Shown here: positions 26,592 to 36,004 of the stretch, in pieces | Numbering within the stretch: position 1 is the first letter of the stretch | Layout: the number at the start of each line of letters is the position of its first letter | Source of the DNA: Parcubacteria group bacterium GW2011_GWC2_42_12 | GTDB lineage: Bacteria; Patescibacteriota; Patescibacteriia; Patescibacteriales; GWC2-42-12 | DNA: 42,690 bases | Direction of reading: 5' to 3' | Assembly (NCBI GenBank): GCA_000997945.1 | Contig: LCCP01000016.1 | Coordinates: 1-42,690 of the forward strand | Made by a program: the position numbers and the translations under genes | The notes under the pieces: model-generated | The model's database searches: none | The model's input: the letters and a program-made list of their open reading frames with translations, nothing else | Told to the model about the DNA's origin: nothing

Positions 26592-28295
26592 ATGTCCACT
26601 AACCAATCAATCACGGATTTATTCGGCGACGCGGCCGGGCAATCGGGCGATGAGGAAAGCGCGGCGGCAAAATTCGCGGTTAAGCAAAAACAACTGAAAA
26701 TTAAAGAACTGGAACGGCTGACTAAGCAAAGAGCCGAGGCCAATGGCTGGCCTTATGTTGATTTAGTCGGTTTTCCTTTGAGTCCCGAAGCTTTGGTTTT
26801 GATTGATGAAACTAAAGCCAGGGAGTTAGGTGTTTTATGCTTTTATTATGACGGCCAGAGCATCCGCTTAGCCAGTTTAGAACCGGCCAATTCGGCGGTA
26901 GAGGCGCAAGCGCGCGAGCTTAAGGAGAAATATTTTTCTGACGCGAAGGTTTACTTGGTTACGGCCAATAGTTTTAATTATGGCTTGGATATGTATAAAA
27001 CCATACCTAAGGTTAGGGAAGTTACCAGAGGCATAAAAATTACCGAGGAAGATTTAAATAAATATGGAGAAAAATTTTCCAGTCTGAAAGACTTGCAGGC
27101 GGAAATAAATAAAGCGCCAATTACGGAAGTCGTGACCATGATTACGGCGGCGTCCATAAAATCCAATTCGTCCGATATTCACATCGAAGCCGGGGAAGAA
27201 GCCATTAAGGTTAGATTTAGGATTGACGGAGTTTTGCATGACGCGGCCGCGATAGACAAATCGGCTTGGGGAAAAATAATTTCACGCTTGAAACTTTTAA
27301 CCGGAGTAAAAATAAACGTTATTGATAAGCCGCAAGACGGCCGGTTTTCAATCTACATGAAGAACGATCGGGTTGATATCAGAGCATCATTTCTACCGAC
27401 TAATTTCGGTGAAAGCGTGGTTATGAGATTATTAAGATCAAGCTCGGTTGGCCTGGAATTTAAAGATTTAGGCATGCGCGGCCGAGCTTTTGAACAGTTA
27501 AAGATAGAGGTGGAGCGGCCTAACGGCATGATTATCGCCACCGGACCGACCGGTTCGGGTAAGACCACGACTCTTTACGCGGTCTTAAAAAAACTAAATA
27601 ATCAGGAAACAAAAATTATTACCATTGAAGACCCGATTGAATATCAACTGGCGGGCGTTAATCAGTCGCAAACCAGCGCCAATTATACTTTTGCCAAAGG
27701 GCTGCGCTCTATCGTGCGCCAGGACCCGGATATTATCATGGTCGGCGAAATTCGTGATTTAGAAACAGCCGAGATCGCCATTCAGGCGTCTTTGACCGGC
27801 CATTTGGTTCTTTCCACTACTCATACTAACGACGCGGCCGGAGCTATTCCGAGATTCCTGTCCATGGGAGCTAAACCATATTTATTAGCCCCGGCCTTAA
27901 ACGCCATGATCGGCCAAAGATTGGTTAGGAAAATTTGTGAAAAATGTAAGCAGGAAATTAAATTAGAGAGTGATGTTCTGGAGCGGGTTAAGGCACTACT
28001 CAACGAGCTGGCCGAGCCGGATAAAAAAGGCATTGATTTTAATAATTTAAAATTTTTCGCTGGTTCTGGCTGCGAGGCCTGCCAGGGCTTGGGTTTTAGG
28101 GGTAGAATCGGCGTTTATGAAGTTTTAACCATGAATGAGGAGATGCAAAAATTAATTTTAAGCGGCCAGTCCAGCGAATATGACATGCGCGATAATGCTA
28201 GGAAAAATGGCATGGTTACCATGGCGCAAGACGGATTACTAAAGGCTTTGGACGGAATTACCAGCGTGGAAGAAGTCTTTAGAGTGTCGGAATAG
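26592..28295 (+). CDS. pilB: type IV pilus assembly/type II secretion ATPase (GspE/PilB family)
   Basis: ATGPTGSGKTTTLYAVLKKLN; DPDIIMVGEIRDLETAEIAIQASLTGHLVLSTTHTNDA; CEKC...CEAC. Confidence 0.93.
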   Translation: MSTNQSITDLFGDAAGQSGDEESAAAKFAVKQKQLKIKELERLTKQRAEANGWPYVDLVGFPLSPEALVLIDETKARELGVLCFYYDGQSIRLASLEPANSAVEAQARELKEKYFSDAKVYLVTANSFNYGLDMYKTIPKVREVTRGIKITEEDLNKYGEKFSSLKDLQAEINKAPITEVVTMITAASIKSNSSDIHIEAGEEAIKVRFRIDGVLHDAAAIDKSAWGKIISRLKLLTGVKINVIDKPQDGRFSIYMKNDRVDIRASFLPTNFGESVVMRLLRSSSVGLEFKDLGMRGRAFEQLKIEVERPNGMIIATGPTGSGKTTTLYAVLKKLNNQETKIITIEDPIEYQLAGVNQSQTSANYTFAKGLRSIVRQDPDIIMVGEIRDLETAEIAIQASLTGHLVLSTTHTNDAAGAIPRFLSMGAKPYLLAPALNAMIGQRLVRKICEKCKQEIKLESDVLERVKALLNELAEPDKKGIDFNNLKFFAGSGCEACQGLGFRGRIGVYEVLTMNEEMQKLILSGQSSEYDMRDNARKNGMVTMAQDGLLKALDGITSVEEVFRVSE

Positions 28296-28351
28296 ATATA
28301 GCAATTGAATAATGAATTACGAACTATTTTTATTAAATAACAATAAATTTT

Positions 28352-28555
28352 ATGTCAACACCTGAAAAAGGCATAGAAACGCCGCGAACAAAAGAAGTAG
28401 TACTTCAGGAGTTCGCCGATTTTTGCAAAGCACAATTAGAGCAGGTATCAGCGGAACCTTCAGGAAATTGGATGTCTGAGGAAGATGCTTTAGAGCGGAT
28501 TCGGTTAAGGATGAAACGAGCAAAAGAAGAATTAAGACCAGAAGAAACCATTTAA
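28352..28555 (+). CDS. small hypothetical protein, 67 aa
   Basis: Intact ORF between pilB and the translin-like gene. Confidence 0.45.
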   Translation: MSTPEKGIETPRTKEVVLQEFADFCKAQLEQVSAEPSGNWMSEEDALERIRLRMKRAKEELRPEETI

Positions 28556-28563
28556 AGCCATAT

Positions 28564-29101
28564 ATGATTAACAAAAAATTTATTGAGCAATTGAAAAAAG
28601 AGTTTGACAATCATGCCGGCGAATGCCGGCAGATTATCAGTTTATCTAACGCGGTTTTGCATGACGCTAAAAAGGCGATTTTTTCTTTGCAGCGCGATGA
28701 TCTGGATGAAGCGGGTAAGTTTAGAAAATAAATTTAGTTTAGTTCGTTTGGCGGAAGAGGGTTCATATAAAGCGGCGGTAGAGGAGTATGTTGAAGCCAA
28801 AATGTTTTGGTTAGTGATGACCGGCAAGAAAATTGATAAAATTAAAGAAGTACAGTTAGATTATGAAAGCTACCTTGGCGGCATAAGCGATTTAATCGGC
28901 GAATTAGTCCGTCGGGCCATAAAAATGGCCACTGACGGCAAGTTTAAGGAAGTAAAAAAGATTCATCAGATTGCCGATGATATTATGGCCGAGCTCGTGG
29001 AATTTGATATGAGAAGCTATTTAAGGACTAAGTACGATCAAGCCAAGGGGCATTTACGAAAGATTGAGCAGATAAATTATGAAATAAATTTGCGAAAATA
29101 G
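28564..29101 (+). pseudogene. translin-like protein, frameshifted near 28725-28731
   Basis: MINKKFIEQLKKEFDNHAGECRQIISLSNAVLHDAKKAIFSLQRDDLDEAGKFRK* in one frame; the rest (RLAEEGSYKAAVEEYVEAKMFW...LIGELVRRAI...) continues in the next frame (ORF 28604..29101). Confidence 0.6.
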
Positions 29102-29115
29102 ACCGGTTAAACAAA

Positions 29116-29147
29116 AAACAGCCCCGCATATTGCGGGGTGTTTTTTA
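29116..29147 (+). terminator. intrinsic terminator
   Basis: CCCCGCatattGCGGGG followed by tgTTTTTT. Confidence 0.85.
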
Positions 29148-29311
29148 TGGCGATTGATATAAATTCGGCTCTGTGATAATGTTTAGATAATTTAGGAGGG
29201 CACAACGCTCTTTTTAATTAGGAACAATTTTCGCTGCGGCGAAGAGCCCGGCACAAACAATTCGAACCGGCTGGCTAATGGCGAGCAGGTTCTAAAGCGA
29301 AAGGACATAAG

Positions 29312-29770
29312 ATGCATCTCTACTATTGGGACCCCGGGGAATTAGAAAAAAAGCTGAATGATGAATTTATCGGGGGGCAATTTCAGATGAAGACGATTGA
29401 TTGGGTATTTCGAGGGAAGGTCAAAGAATGTATGGCGTTGGCTAGCAGGAGAATTAAGGTTTCTTTCAGTTGGCTCTGCGAACGCCATTTCTTCTTTGAT
29501 AACAGTTGGACACCTCGACCAAAGTGGTCCCTACTTCCAGCACCGCCCAGTCTACATTACTTGGATGTAGAATATCGTTATTTCTATGTCCAGGATGATG
29601 AAGATCGTGTGAAAGTTAAAGGCAGGTTAGGTGAGATCTGCCACTTTTTCAAGCCAGGAGATCACACTAACTTAGTGAAACTGGGAGACGAATTCGTACC
29701 GTACTGTCAGTTGTATCAGCAGCAACTCCGGCGAGTGGTAATCGCTCTTTTGTCTCCGAAACGGCAGTAA
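29312..29770 (+). CDS. hypothetical protein, 152 aa
   Basis: Intact ORF followed by a terminator. Confidence 0.6.
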   Translation: MHLYYWDPGELEKKLNDEFIGGQFQMKTIDWVFRGKVKECMALASRRIKVSFSWLCERHFFFDNSWTPRPKWSLLPAPPSLHYLDVEYRYFYVQDDEDRVKVKGRLGEICHFFKPGDHTNLVKLGDEFVPYCQLYQQQLRRVVIALLSPKRQ

Positions 29771-29819
29771 TGCCCGCTACCTAGGGTGGCGATTCACCCT
29801 CCGCAACCATTAACGCCAA

Positions 29820-29852
29820 GCGCGCTGCTCAATGTGGCGCGCTTTTTTTATT
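29820..29852 (+). terminator. intrinsic terminator
   Basis: AGCGCGC-tgctcaatgtg-GCGCGCT plus T-run. Confidence 0.85.
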
Positions 29853-29898
29853 ACGCCTTTTTGGTAATTAGCCATTGTTTAAGCTATAATTAAAAGTG

Positions 29899-29946
29899 GG
29901 AATGCCACGCCCGCAATATCTTGCTTGCAAGGTGGGCAGGAATGAC
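29899..29946. repeat. REP-like element, diverged variant
   Basis: GGGAATGCCACGCCCGC...GGTGGGCAGGAATGACA before the next ATG. Confidence 0.45.
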
Positions 29947-29957
29947 AATTTAATTTT

Positions 29958-31094
29958 ATGTCAAAAAACTATCTCTTAGCAATCGCGACATTAATGGGTA
30001 CGGTTATCGGCGTGGGTCTTTTCGCCCTGCCCTTTGTCATAAATCAAGCCGGGATTATGCCGTTATTCATTTACATGATCGGTCTGGCCATAATCCAATA
30101 TTTTTTGCATCTGCTTTTTGCCGAAGCGGTTTTATCAACCAATGATAAGCATCGGCTACCGGGTTTTGTAGAAAAATATATTAATAAAAGAAGCAAGAAA
30201 TTCGCTTTTTTGGTTGAGGTAATCGGCGCGTATGGCTCAATTTTGGCCTATCTTATCGTGGGTGGGCTTTTTTTGCATCAATTAATAAATCCCTATTTAG
30301 GCGGCAGTATTTTTCTTTACTCAACAATTTTATTTGCTTTTGTTTCTTTAATCGCGTTTTTTGACATTAAGATGATTGCCGGCGTAGAATTAATTTTAAC
30401 CGCTTTTTTAGTTGTAGTCATTGGCTTGATCGCTTGGCGCGGTTTTGGGCATATTCAGCTGGCCAATTATCATCTGGTGGATTGGCGAAGCATTTTTTTG
30501 CCTTACGGGCCGATATTTTTTGCCGTGAGCGGCGGCGCGGCCATTCCGGAAGTTTGCCGCCTTTTGTCATTTGAAAAAGATAAAATTAAGAGCGCAATTG
30601 GTTGGGGGACTTTCCTTGCCGCCGGTTTAATGCTGTTTTTTGTCCTGGTAGTTTTAGGCATTGTCGGCGCAGAAATTTCGCCAGATACTTTGGCCAGTTT
30701 AGGTTTGATTTTAAACGATGGGGTTATTACTTTGGCTTTGATTTTTGGTTTGTTGGCCATTATTACTTCGTATATAGTAATCGCGCAAGCCACGGAAGAG
30801 ATTTTTGAGTGGGATTTTAAATTAAATAATAAATTAGCCTGGTTTTTAGCCGGTTTTGTGCCTTATTTTTTGTATTTAATTGGTTGGACTGATTTAATTA
30901 GAGTTATCAGTTTTAGCGGCGCGGTTGCCGGTGGTTTGTCCGGCTTGATTTTAATTTGGCTGATATTAAAAATTAAGGTTAAACCGGAAAAGGTTTCGGT
31001 TATCAATAATAAATTAACCAAGCCCTTGGCCTATTTTTTATCGCTGTTATTTATTTTGGGCATGATTTACGAAATTTGGGCGACGATTAATTAG
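29958..31094 (+). CDS. amino acid permease (APC superfamily)
   Basis: LATLMGTVIGVGLFALPFVINQAG and multiple hydrophobic segments. Confidence 0.85.
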   Translation: MSKNYLLAIATLMGTVIGVGLFALPFVINQAGIMPLFIYMIGLAIIQYFLHLLFAEAVLSTNDKHRLPGFVEKYINKRSKKFAFLVEVIGAYGSILAYLIVGGLFLHQLINPYLGGSIFLYSTILFAFVSLIAFFDIKMIAGVELILTAFLVVVIGLIAWRGFGHIQLANYHLVDWRSIFLPYGPIFFAVSGGAAIPEVCRLLSFEKDKIKSAIGWGTFLAAGLMLFFVLVVLGIVGAEISPDTLASLGLILNDGVITLALIFGLLAIITSYIVIAQATEEIFEWDFKLNNKLAWFLAGFVPYFLYLIGWTDLIRVISFSGAVAGGLSGLILIWLILKIKVKPEKVSVINNKLTKPLAYFLSLLFILGMIYEIWATIN

Positions 31095-31100
31095 ATCTCG

Positions 31101-31204
31101 CAGTCGCTTAAGGGTAGCGATTTTCTCGCTGCGGAACTCGGCTCGGAGTACCGGCCTCAAACAGTCCTCGCTTCAAAAATCACTGCCCTTAAGCGGCTGC
31201 TCGT
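31101..31204. repeat. long imperfect inverted repeat
   Basis: CAGTCGCTTAAGGGTAGCGATTTT ... AAAAATCACTGCCCTTAAGCGGCTG. Confidence 0.7.
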
Positions 31205-31228
31205 ATAAGATATTTTGTAGTATAATAT

Positions 31229-31717
31229 ATGAAATTTTTAATTATTTCCGATATCCATGACAACTTAGTCAATCTGGAAAAATGTTTGAATTGGGGTAGG
31301 GGACAAGCAATTGATAATGCTATTTGTCCGGGCGATGTGGTTAACAGCCAGACTTTGGCCTATCTGGCAAAAAATTTTAAAACAATTTATTTGGTGCGCG
31401 GCAACTTAGAAATATACGAAGCGAACGAAGTCAAGCGATATAATAATATCAAATATCTGGGTCGGTTCGGCGTTACGGAGATAGACGGTAAAAGTGTCGG
31501 CTTATGCCATGAGCCCTGGTATATTAAAAACGTTTTAGCAATTAAGCCGTGTCAGATAGTTTTTTATGGCCATACTCATGATCCTTGGATTGAAGAAAAA
31601 GACGGCTTGATTACAGCTAACCCGGGAACTCTGGGCGGGGTGTTTACCAAAGCGTCGTTTGCGGTTTGGGACAGCGCGAGCGGGGAGCTGGAATTGAAGA
31701 TATTGGAATTGATATAA
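31229..31717 (+). CDS. metallophosphoesterase (YfcE-like)
   Basis: MKFLIISDIHDNL; VRGNLE; VFYGHTHDP; ANPGT. Confidence 0.92.
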   Translation: MKFLIISDIHDNLVNLEKCLNWGRGQAIDNAICPGDVVNSQTLAYLAKNFKTIYLVRGNLEIYEANEVKRYNNIKYLGRFGVTEIDGKSVGLCHEPWYIKNVLAIKPCQIVFYGHTHDPWIEEKDGLITANPGTLGGVFTKASFAVWDSASGELELKILELI

Positions 31718-31733
31718 ATTATAAATTTTTGTT

Positions 31734-31911
31734 TGTCATTGCGAGCGACTGGAGGGAGCGAAGCAATCTCTGGCAAGCAAGAATAACAATAAAAAGAAAA
31801 GAACATAGATTAACAAAATAAATCTTGCTTAAATAATTTATTTTTAGATTGGCAAAGCGTTTTCTAACCAGGGGTTGCCGCGTCGTCGCTGTCGCTCCTC
31901 CTCGCAATGAC
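31734..31911. repeat. REP-like palindromic element, copy 3
   Basis: TGTCATTGCGAGCGACTGGAGGGAGCGAAGCAATCTC ... GCTGTCGCTCCTCCTCGCAATGAC. Confidence 0.8.
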
Positions 31912-31928
31912 GATAGTAAATTATAAAC

Positions 31929-33482
31929 ATGAATAAAATAATTATTTTGTTTGTGGTTCTAATGTTTTTAACCGCCTGTTCAAGTGAACAGGCAAATAAT
32001 GATATGCCAAAAAAAATTAGACAACCGGCCGTGGCCGGGCAGTTCTATCCGAGCAAGCCCGGGGCGATTTCGGAAAAGATTGAGAAATTCTTAAATCAGG
32101 CGCCGGAGCAGAGTGTTATCGGCCAAATTAAAGCTATCATTGTGCCGCACGCGGGCTACGATTATAGTGGAACGGTAGCTACCTATGCTTTTAAACAGCT
32201 TCAAGGCCGGAAAATTAATACGGTCGTAATTGTCAGTAATTCGCATAAAGCTTATTTTGACGGCGTAGCCATTGATGATAATAATTTTTGGCAAACGGCG
32301 CTGGGTCAGGTGGCGGTTGATAAAGTACTGGCTGATAAGCTGGTCAAAGCTGACCAGGCAATAAAATATAACGGAGAGGTGCATCAAGTCGATCATAATC
32401 TTGAAGTGCAATTGCCATTTTTACAAACCGTGCTCGAGCCGGGCTTTAAAATCGTGCCGATTGAATTTGGCAACAAAGATGACGGCAGTTATAAAAAGTT
32501 AGCTAAGGCCTTAAAAGATAATTTAGGTGAAGACGATTTGGTAGTGATTTCTACGGACATGTCGCATTACCCTAAATTTGAAGATGCTAATAAAATTGAT
32601 CAAGGAACTTTAGAAAAAATAAAGAGCGGGGATGTAGTAGAGCTGGAAAAATATGCAACAGAGGTGGAAAACGCTGGCTATGCTAATGAGCAAACCGTTT
32701 TATGCGGCATTGACGCGGTGAAAACCGTGATGGAATTATCTAAACTGGCCGGTTGGGACCAGATTGAAATTTTGAAATACGCCAACAGTGGAGATGTGTT
32801 AATTGGTGATAAAAGTCAGGTGGTAGGGTATGGAGCGGTCGCTTTTTTAAGTAAGAAGTTAGAAGTTAGAAGTAAGAAGGAAAATGCAAATACAAATACA
32901 AATGAAAATGCCACTTTGACCGCGGCAACGGCAACTGGCGAGTTAAATAATGAAGAGCAAAAAATATTATTGAAAATTGCCAAAGAAACGGTGGAAAGTT
33001 TTGTAAAGACTGGTCGTGTGCCGGAATTTAGTGTTAGCGATGAAAGATTAAATCAAAAACATGGCGCTTTCGTGACTTTAAATAAAAATAGCCAACTACG
33101 CGGCTGTATCGGCCAGATTGTGCCGTCGAGCGATCCGCTTTGGCAGGTAGTTAGGGAAATGGCCGTAGCGGCTTGTAGCGAAGACGGGCGTTTTGAGCCG
33201 GTAAGCAAAGACGAATTGAATAAATTGGAATATGAAATTAGCGTTTTATCAAAGCCGGAGACGATTAGTGATTGGCGTAAGATTGAGTTAGGCAAGCATG
33301 GCGTGATTTTAGGGCAGGGGAGAAATCGTGGCGTGTTTCTGCCCCAAGTCGCTACCGAAACCGGTTGGACGCTAGAAGAATTCTTAAGCCAGCTCTGCTG
33401 GCAGAAAGCCGGCCTGCCGCCGGATTGTTATAAAGATAAAGATACGGAAATGGAAGTTTTTACAGCGCAAGTATTTAAGTAA
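31929..33482 (+). CDS. Memo-AMMECR1 fusion (AmmeMemoRadiSam proteins B and A) with a lipoprotein-type signal
   Basis: Signal MNKIIILFVVLMFLTAC; Memo part RQPAVAGQFYPSKPGAI...IIVPHAGYDYSGTVA; AMMECR1 part GAFVTLNKNSQLRGCIGQIVPS...LGKHGVILGQGRNRGVFLPQVATETGW. Confidence 0.9.
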   Translation: MNKIIILFVVLMFLTACSSEQANNDMPKKIRQPAVAGQFYPSKPGAISEKIEKFLNQAPEQSVIGQIKAIIVPHAGYDYSGTVATYAFKQLQGRKINTVVIVSNSHKAYFDGVAIDDNNFWQTALGQVAVDKVLADKLVKADQAIKYNGEVHQVDHNLEVQLPFLQTVLEPGFKIVPIEFGNKDDGSYKKLAKALKDNLGEDDLVVISTDMSHYPKFEDANKIDQGTLEKIKSGDVVELEKYATEVENAGYANEQTVLCGIDAVKTVMELSKLAGWDQIEILKYANSGDVLIGDKSQVVGYGAVAFLSKKLEVRSKKENANTNTNENATLTAATATGELNNEEQKILLKIAKETVESFVKTGRVPEFSVSDERLNQKHGAFVTLNKNSQLRGCIGQIVPSSDPLWQVVREMAVAACSEDGRFEPVSKDELNKLEYEISVLSKPETISDWRKIELGKHGVILGQGRNRGVFLPQVATETGWTLEEFLSQLCWQKAGLPPDCYKDKDTEMEVFTAQVFK

Positions 33483-33502
33483 GATATTTTTACATATATA
33501 AA

Positions 33503-33533
33503 AACGAGACCTTGTAGCCTCGTTTTTATGTAT
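33503..33533. terminator. bidirectional terminator between convergent genes
   Basis: AAAAACGAG-accttgtagc-CTCGTTTTT. Confidence 0.8.
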
Positions 33534-33538
33534 GTAAT

Positions 33539-34786
33539 TTATTTTAGATTTTTTATAATATCCTTTTCTTTTATAACCTTACTTTTACTTTCACTTCTCC
33601 TCTTTAATTCCACCCCGCCGGCTTTTAAAGATTTTTCACTGACCACTAGCCGATAGGGCAGGCCGATTAGATCTGCGTCAGCGAATTTTTCACCGGCGCT
33701 TATATTTCTATCGTCATACAGGACTTCAATGTTATTTTTAATTAAATTATCATAGATTTTTTCCGCCCGTTCATTTTGTCCTAAAGATAAGAGATGGATT
33801 TTGAACGGGGTAATAGCTTCGGGCCAAACAATACCCTTATCGTCGTGTATTTTTTCCACGATCACGCCCATCAGCCGGGAGATGCCAATGCCATAGCAAC
33901 CCATGATCGGAAATTTTTTAGTCCCGTCTCGAGCCGTAAAGCCCAGATCAAAATCTTTACCGTATTTTTGGCCTAAGTCAAAAACATTACCCACCTCGGA
34001 CGCTTTGGCGCGATTTAATTTACCCTGTTTGCACTTAGGGCAAGTTTCATTTTCTTTTGCCCGCCCCGAGCTTGTCGAGGGGGCGATTTCCCGATTAACA
34101 CAGAAGACGCATTTATCGCAATATAGAATATCATCTTCGCCCGCGTCGGTCAGCACCATGAATTCATAAGAAATTTTCTGGCTGAAGCTTCCGCCCGAGG
34201 CCTCGGTTACTTTAGCGACCAGGCCCAGCCGTTTAAAGATTTTTAAATAAGCCGTCTTGGCAATTTCGTAAAATTTATCAAAGTCCGCTTGGTCAGCGTG
34301 AAAACTATACATATCCTTCATGAAAAATTCTTTGCCTCTTAAGAGCCCGGATTTGGCTCTTAATTCGTCGCGGAATTTCCAATGGATCTGGTAAACCGCT
34401 AGCGGTAGATTTTTTTCGTTGCGCGCTCGGCGCATGACTAACGGAGTAACCACTTCTTCTTCGCTTTGTCCCAGGGCGTATTCTTTTTCCGTCCGGCTTT
34501 TAATCTTAAAAAGCACATCAATATTATTCCAACCCTGGGTTTTTTCCCAGTTTTCTTTAGGATGCAACATGGGCATTAAGATTTCCTGCCCGCCGATTCG
34601 ATTCATTTCTTCGCGCACCACCTGTTCAATTTTGCGCAGAGTCAGGAGCCCCAGGGGCAGGTAATTATAGACTCCAGCCATAAGTTTTTCTATAAAACCA
34701 GCCCTGGTTAGAAGTTGGGCATTCTTTGTTTCCTCGTCTTTCGGAGCAAAGCGTTCAGTTTTAGTGAAAAGTTGAGATTGTTTCAT
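33539..34786 (-). CDS. proS: prolyl-tRNA synthetase (short form)
   Basis: MKQSQLFTKTERFAPKDEETKNAQLLTRAGFIEKLMAGVYNYLPLG; GCYGIGISRLMGVIVE. Confidence 0.95.
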   Translation of the reverse strand: MKQSQLFTKTERFAPKDEETKNAQLLTRAGFIEKLMAGVYNYLPLGLLTLRKIEQVVREEMNRIGGQEILMPMLHPKENWEKTQGWNNIDVLFKIKSRTEKEYALGQSEEEVVTPLVMRRARNEKNLPLAVYQIHWKFRDELRAKSGLLRGKEFFMKDMYSFHADQADFDKFYEIAKTAYLKIFKRLGLVAKVTEASGGSFSQKISYEFMVLTDAGEDDILYCDKCVFCVNREIAPSTSSGRAKENETCPKCKQGKLNRAKASEVGNVFDLGQKYGKDFDLGFTARDGTKKFPIMGCYGIGISRLMGVIVEKIHDDKGIVWPEAITPFKIHLLSLGQNERAEKIYDNLIKNNIEVLYDDRNISAGEKFADADLIGLPYRLVVSEKSLKAGGVELKRRSESKSKVIKEKDIIKNLK

Positions 34787-34933
34787 ATAAGTTAATTTTA
34801 AAGGAAGATTGCCTAAGTGTCAAAAGCAGAGGCGTTTTAATTTAGCCGTTTTTTGACTTGTAAAAGATAATTTGCTAATCTGTATAGACAAGAACTTATT
34901 TAATACTATTTTAAAAATTAATAAAAATAATTT

Positions 34934-35905
34934 ATGATTTGCCCAAAAATTTTTACCAAGGGCGGAAAAGTGATAATTCTAAGTTTGTTATTAGCTTTGC
35001 TGGTCAGCGGTTGTACCATTCCCTTGGCTAAAAATGGCATCAGCGCTAAGAAAATTCTCGGTTCGGAAGAGGCCAAGGTCGTGGCGGAAAAATTTATCAA
35101 TGATAATCTATTGCCGCCTGGCACCACGGCTACGGTTAAAAATGTTACTGATGAAGGCGATGTTTTTAATATCAGTCTGGATGTTGGCGGCCAGGACTAT
35201 ACTTCCTACATGTCTAAGGATGGATCTAAATTTTTTCAGAGCGGCCTTGATATGGCGAAGTTTGCCGAGGAGAAGGCGGCTCAAGCCACTGCTCCAGCAG
35301 CCAGCGGTGAAGCCGCTCCGGCCGCTAATGCGCCTAAAACCGACAAACCGAAAGTTGAATTATTCGTTATGACCCATTGCCCTTACGGTTTACAGGCGGA
35401 AAAAGGTTTGCTTCCGGCCATCGAGGCGCTAGGCGATAAGGTTGACGCTAAAATCAGATTCGTCCATTATTTTATGCACGGCGACAAAGAAGAGCAAGAA
35501 ACCTATAATCAGGTTTGTATCAGAGAAGAGCAGGCCGCTAAATACAATAATTATTTAAGCTGTTTCGTTATTGAAGGCGACAGCGGTAAATGCGTCGTTC
35601 AAGCCAAAGTTGACGCGAAAAAATTAATCAGTTGCGTGGCGGCCAAAGCTAAAGGTTATTATAAAGCAGATTCCGACCTTAGCAATGGCTATGGCGTTGG
35701 CGGCAGCCCGACTTTAGTGATTAACGGGGTTCAATCCAGCGCCGGCAGAGATGCGGCCAGCTACTTAGCCGGCATTTGCGCGGCTTTCAATAACGTGCCG
35801 GCCGAATGCGCTAAGCAGTTGTCAAGCGCCGCTCCAGCGGCCGGCTTTGGCGCCGGCTCTGCCGATAATAGCGCCGCGGCCGCTAATTGCGCGCCGACGC
35901 AATAA
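34934..35905 (+). CDS. lipoprotein with a thioredoxin-like (DsbA/GILT-like) domain
   Basis: LLALLVSGC lipobox; VELFVMTHCPYGLQAEKGLLPAIEALGDK; GVGGSPTLVING. Confidence 0.8.
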   Translation: MICPKIFTKGGKVIILSLLLALLVSGCTIPLAKNGISAKKILGSEEAKVVAEKFINDNLLPPGTTATVKNVTDEGDVFNISLDVGGQDYTSYMSKDGSKFFQSGLDMAKFAEEKAAQATAPAASGEAAPAANAPKTDKPKVELFVMTHCPYGLQAEKGLLPAIEALGDKVDAKIRFVHYFMHGDKEEQETYNQVCIREEQAAKYNNYLSCFVIEGDSGKCVVQAKVDAKKLISCVAAKAKGYYKADSDLSNGYGVGGSPTLVINGVQSSAGRDAASYLAGICAAFNNVPAECAKQLSSAAPAAGFGAGSADNSAAAANCAPTQ

Positions 35906-36004
35906 AGAGTTTTAGATAAAAGAGCAATTACGAAAAGACGATCCCGCTTGGGGTTGTCTTTTAAATTTGCTTAAAACTGGCAAACAAGATAAAATAATAT
36001 TAGT

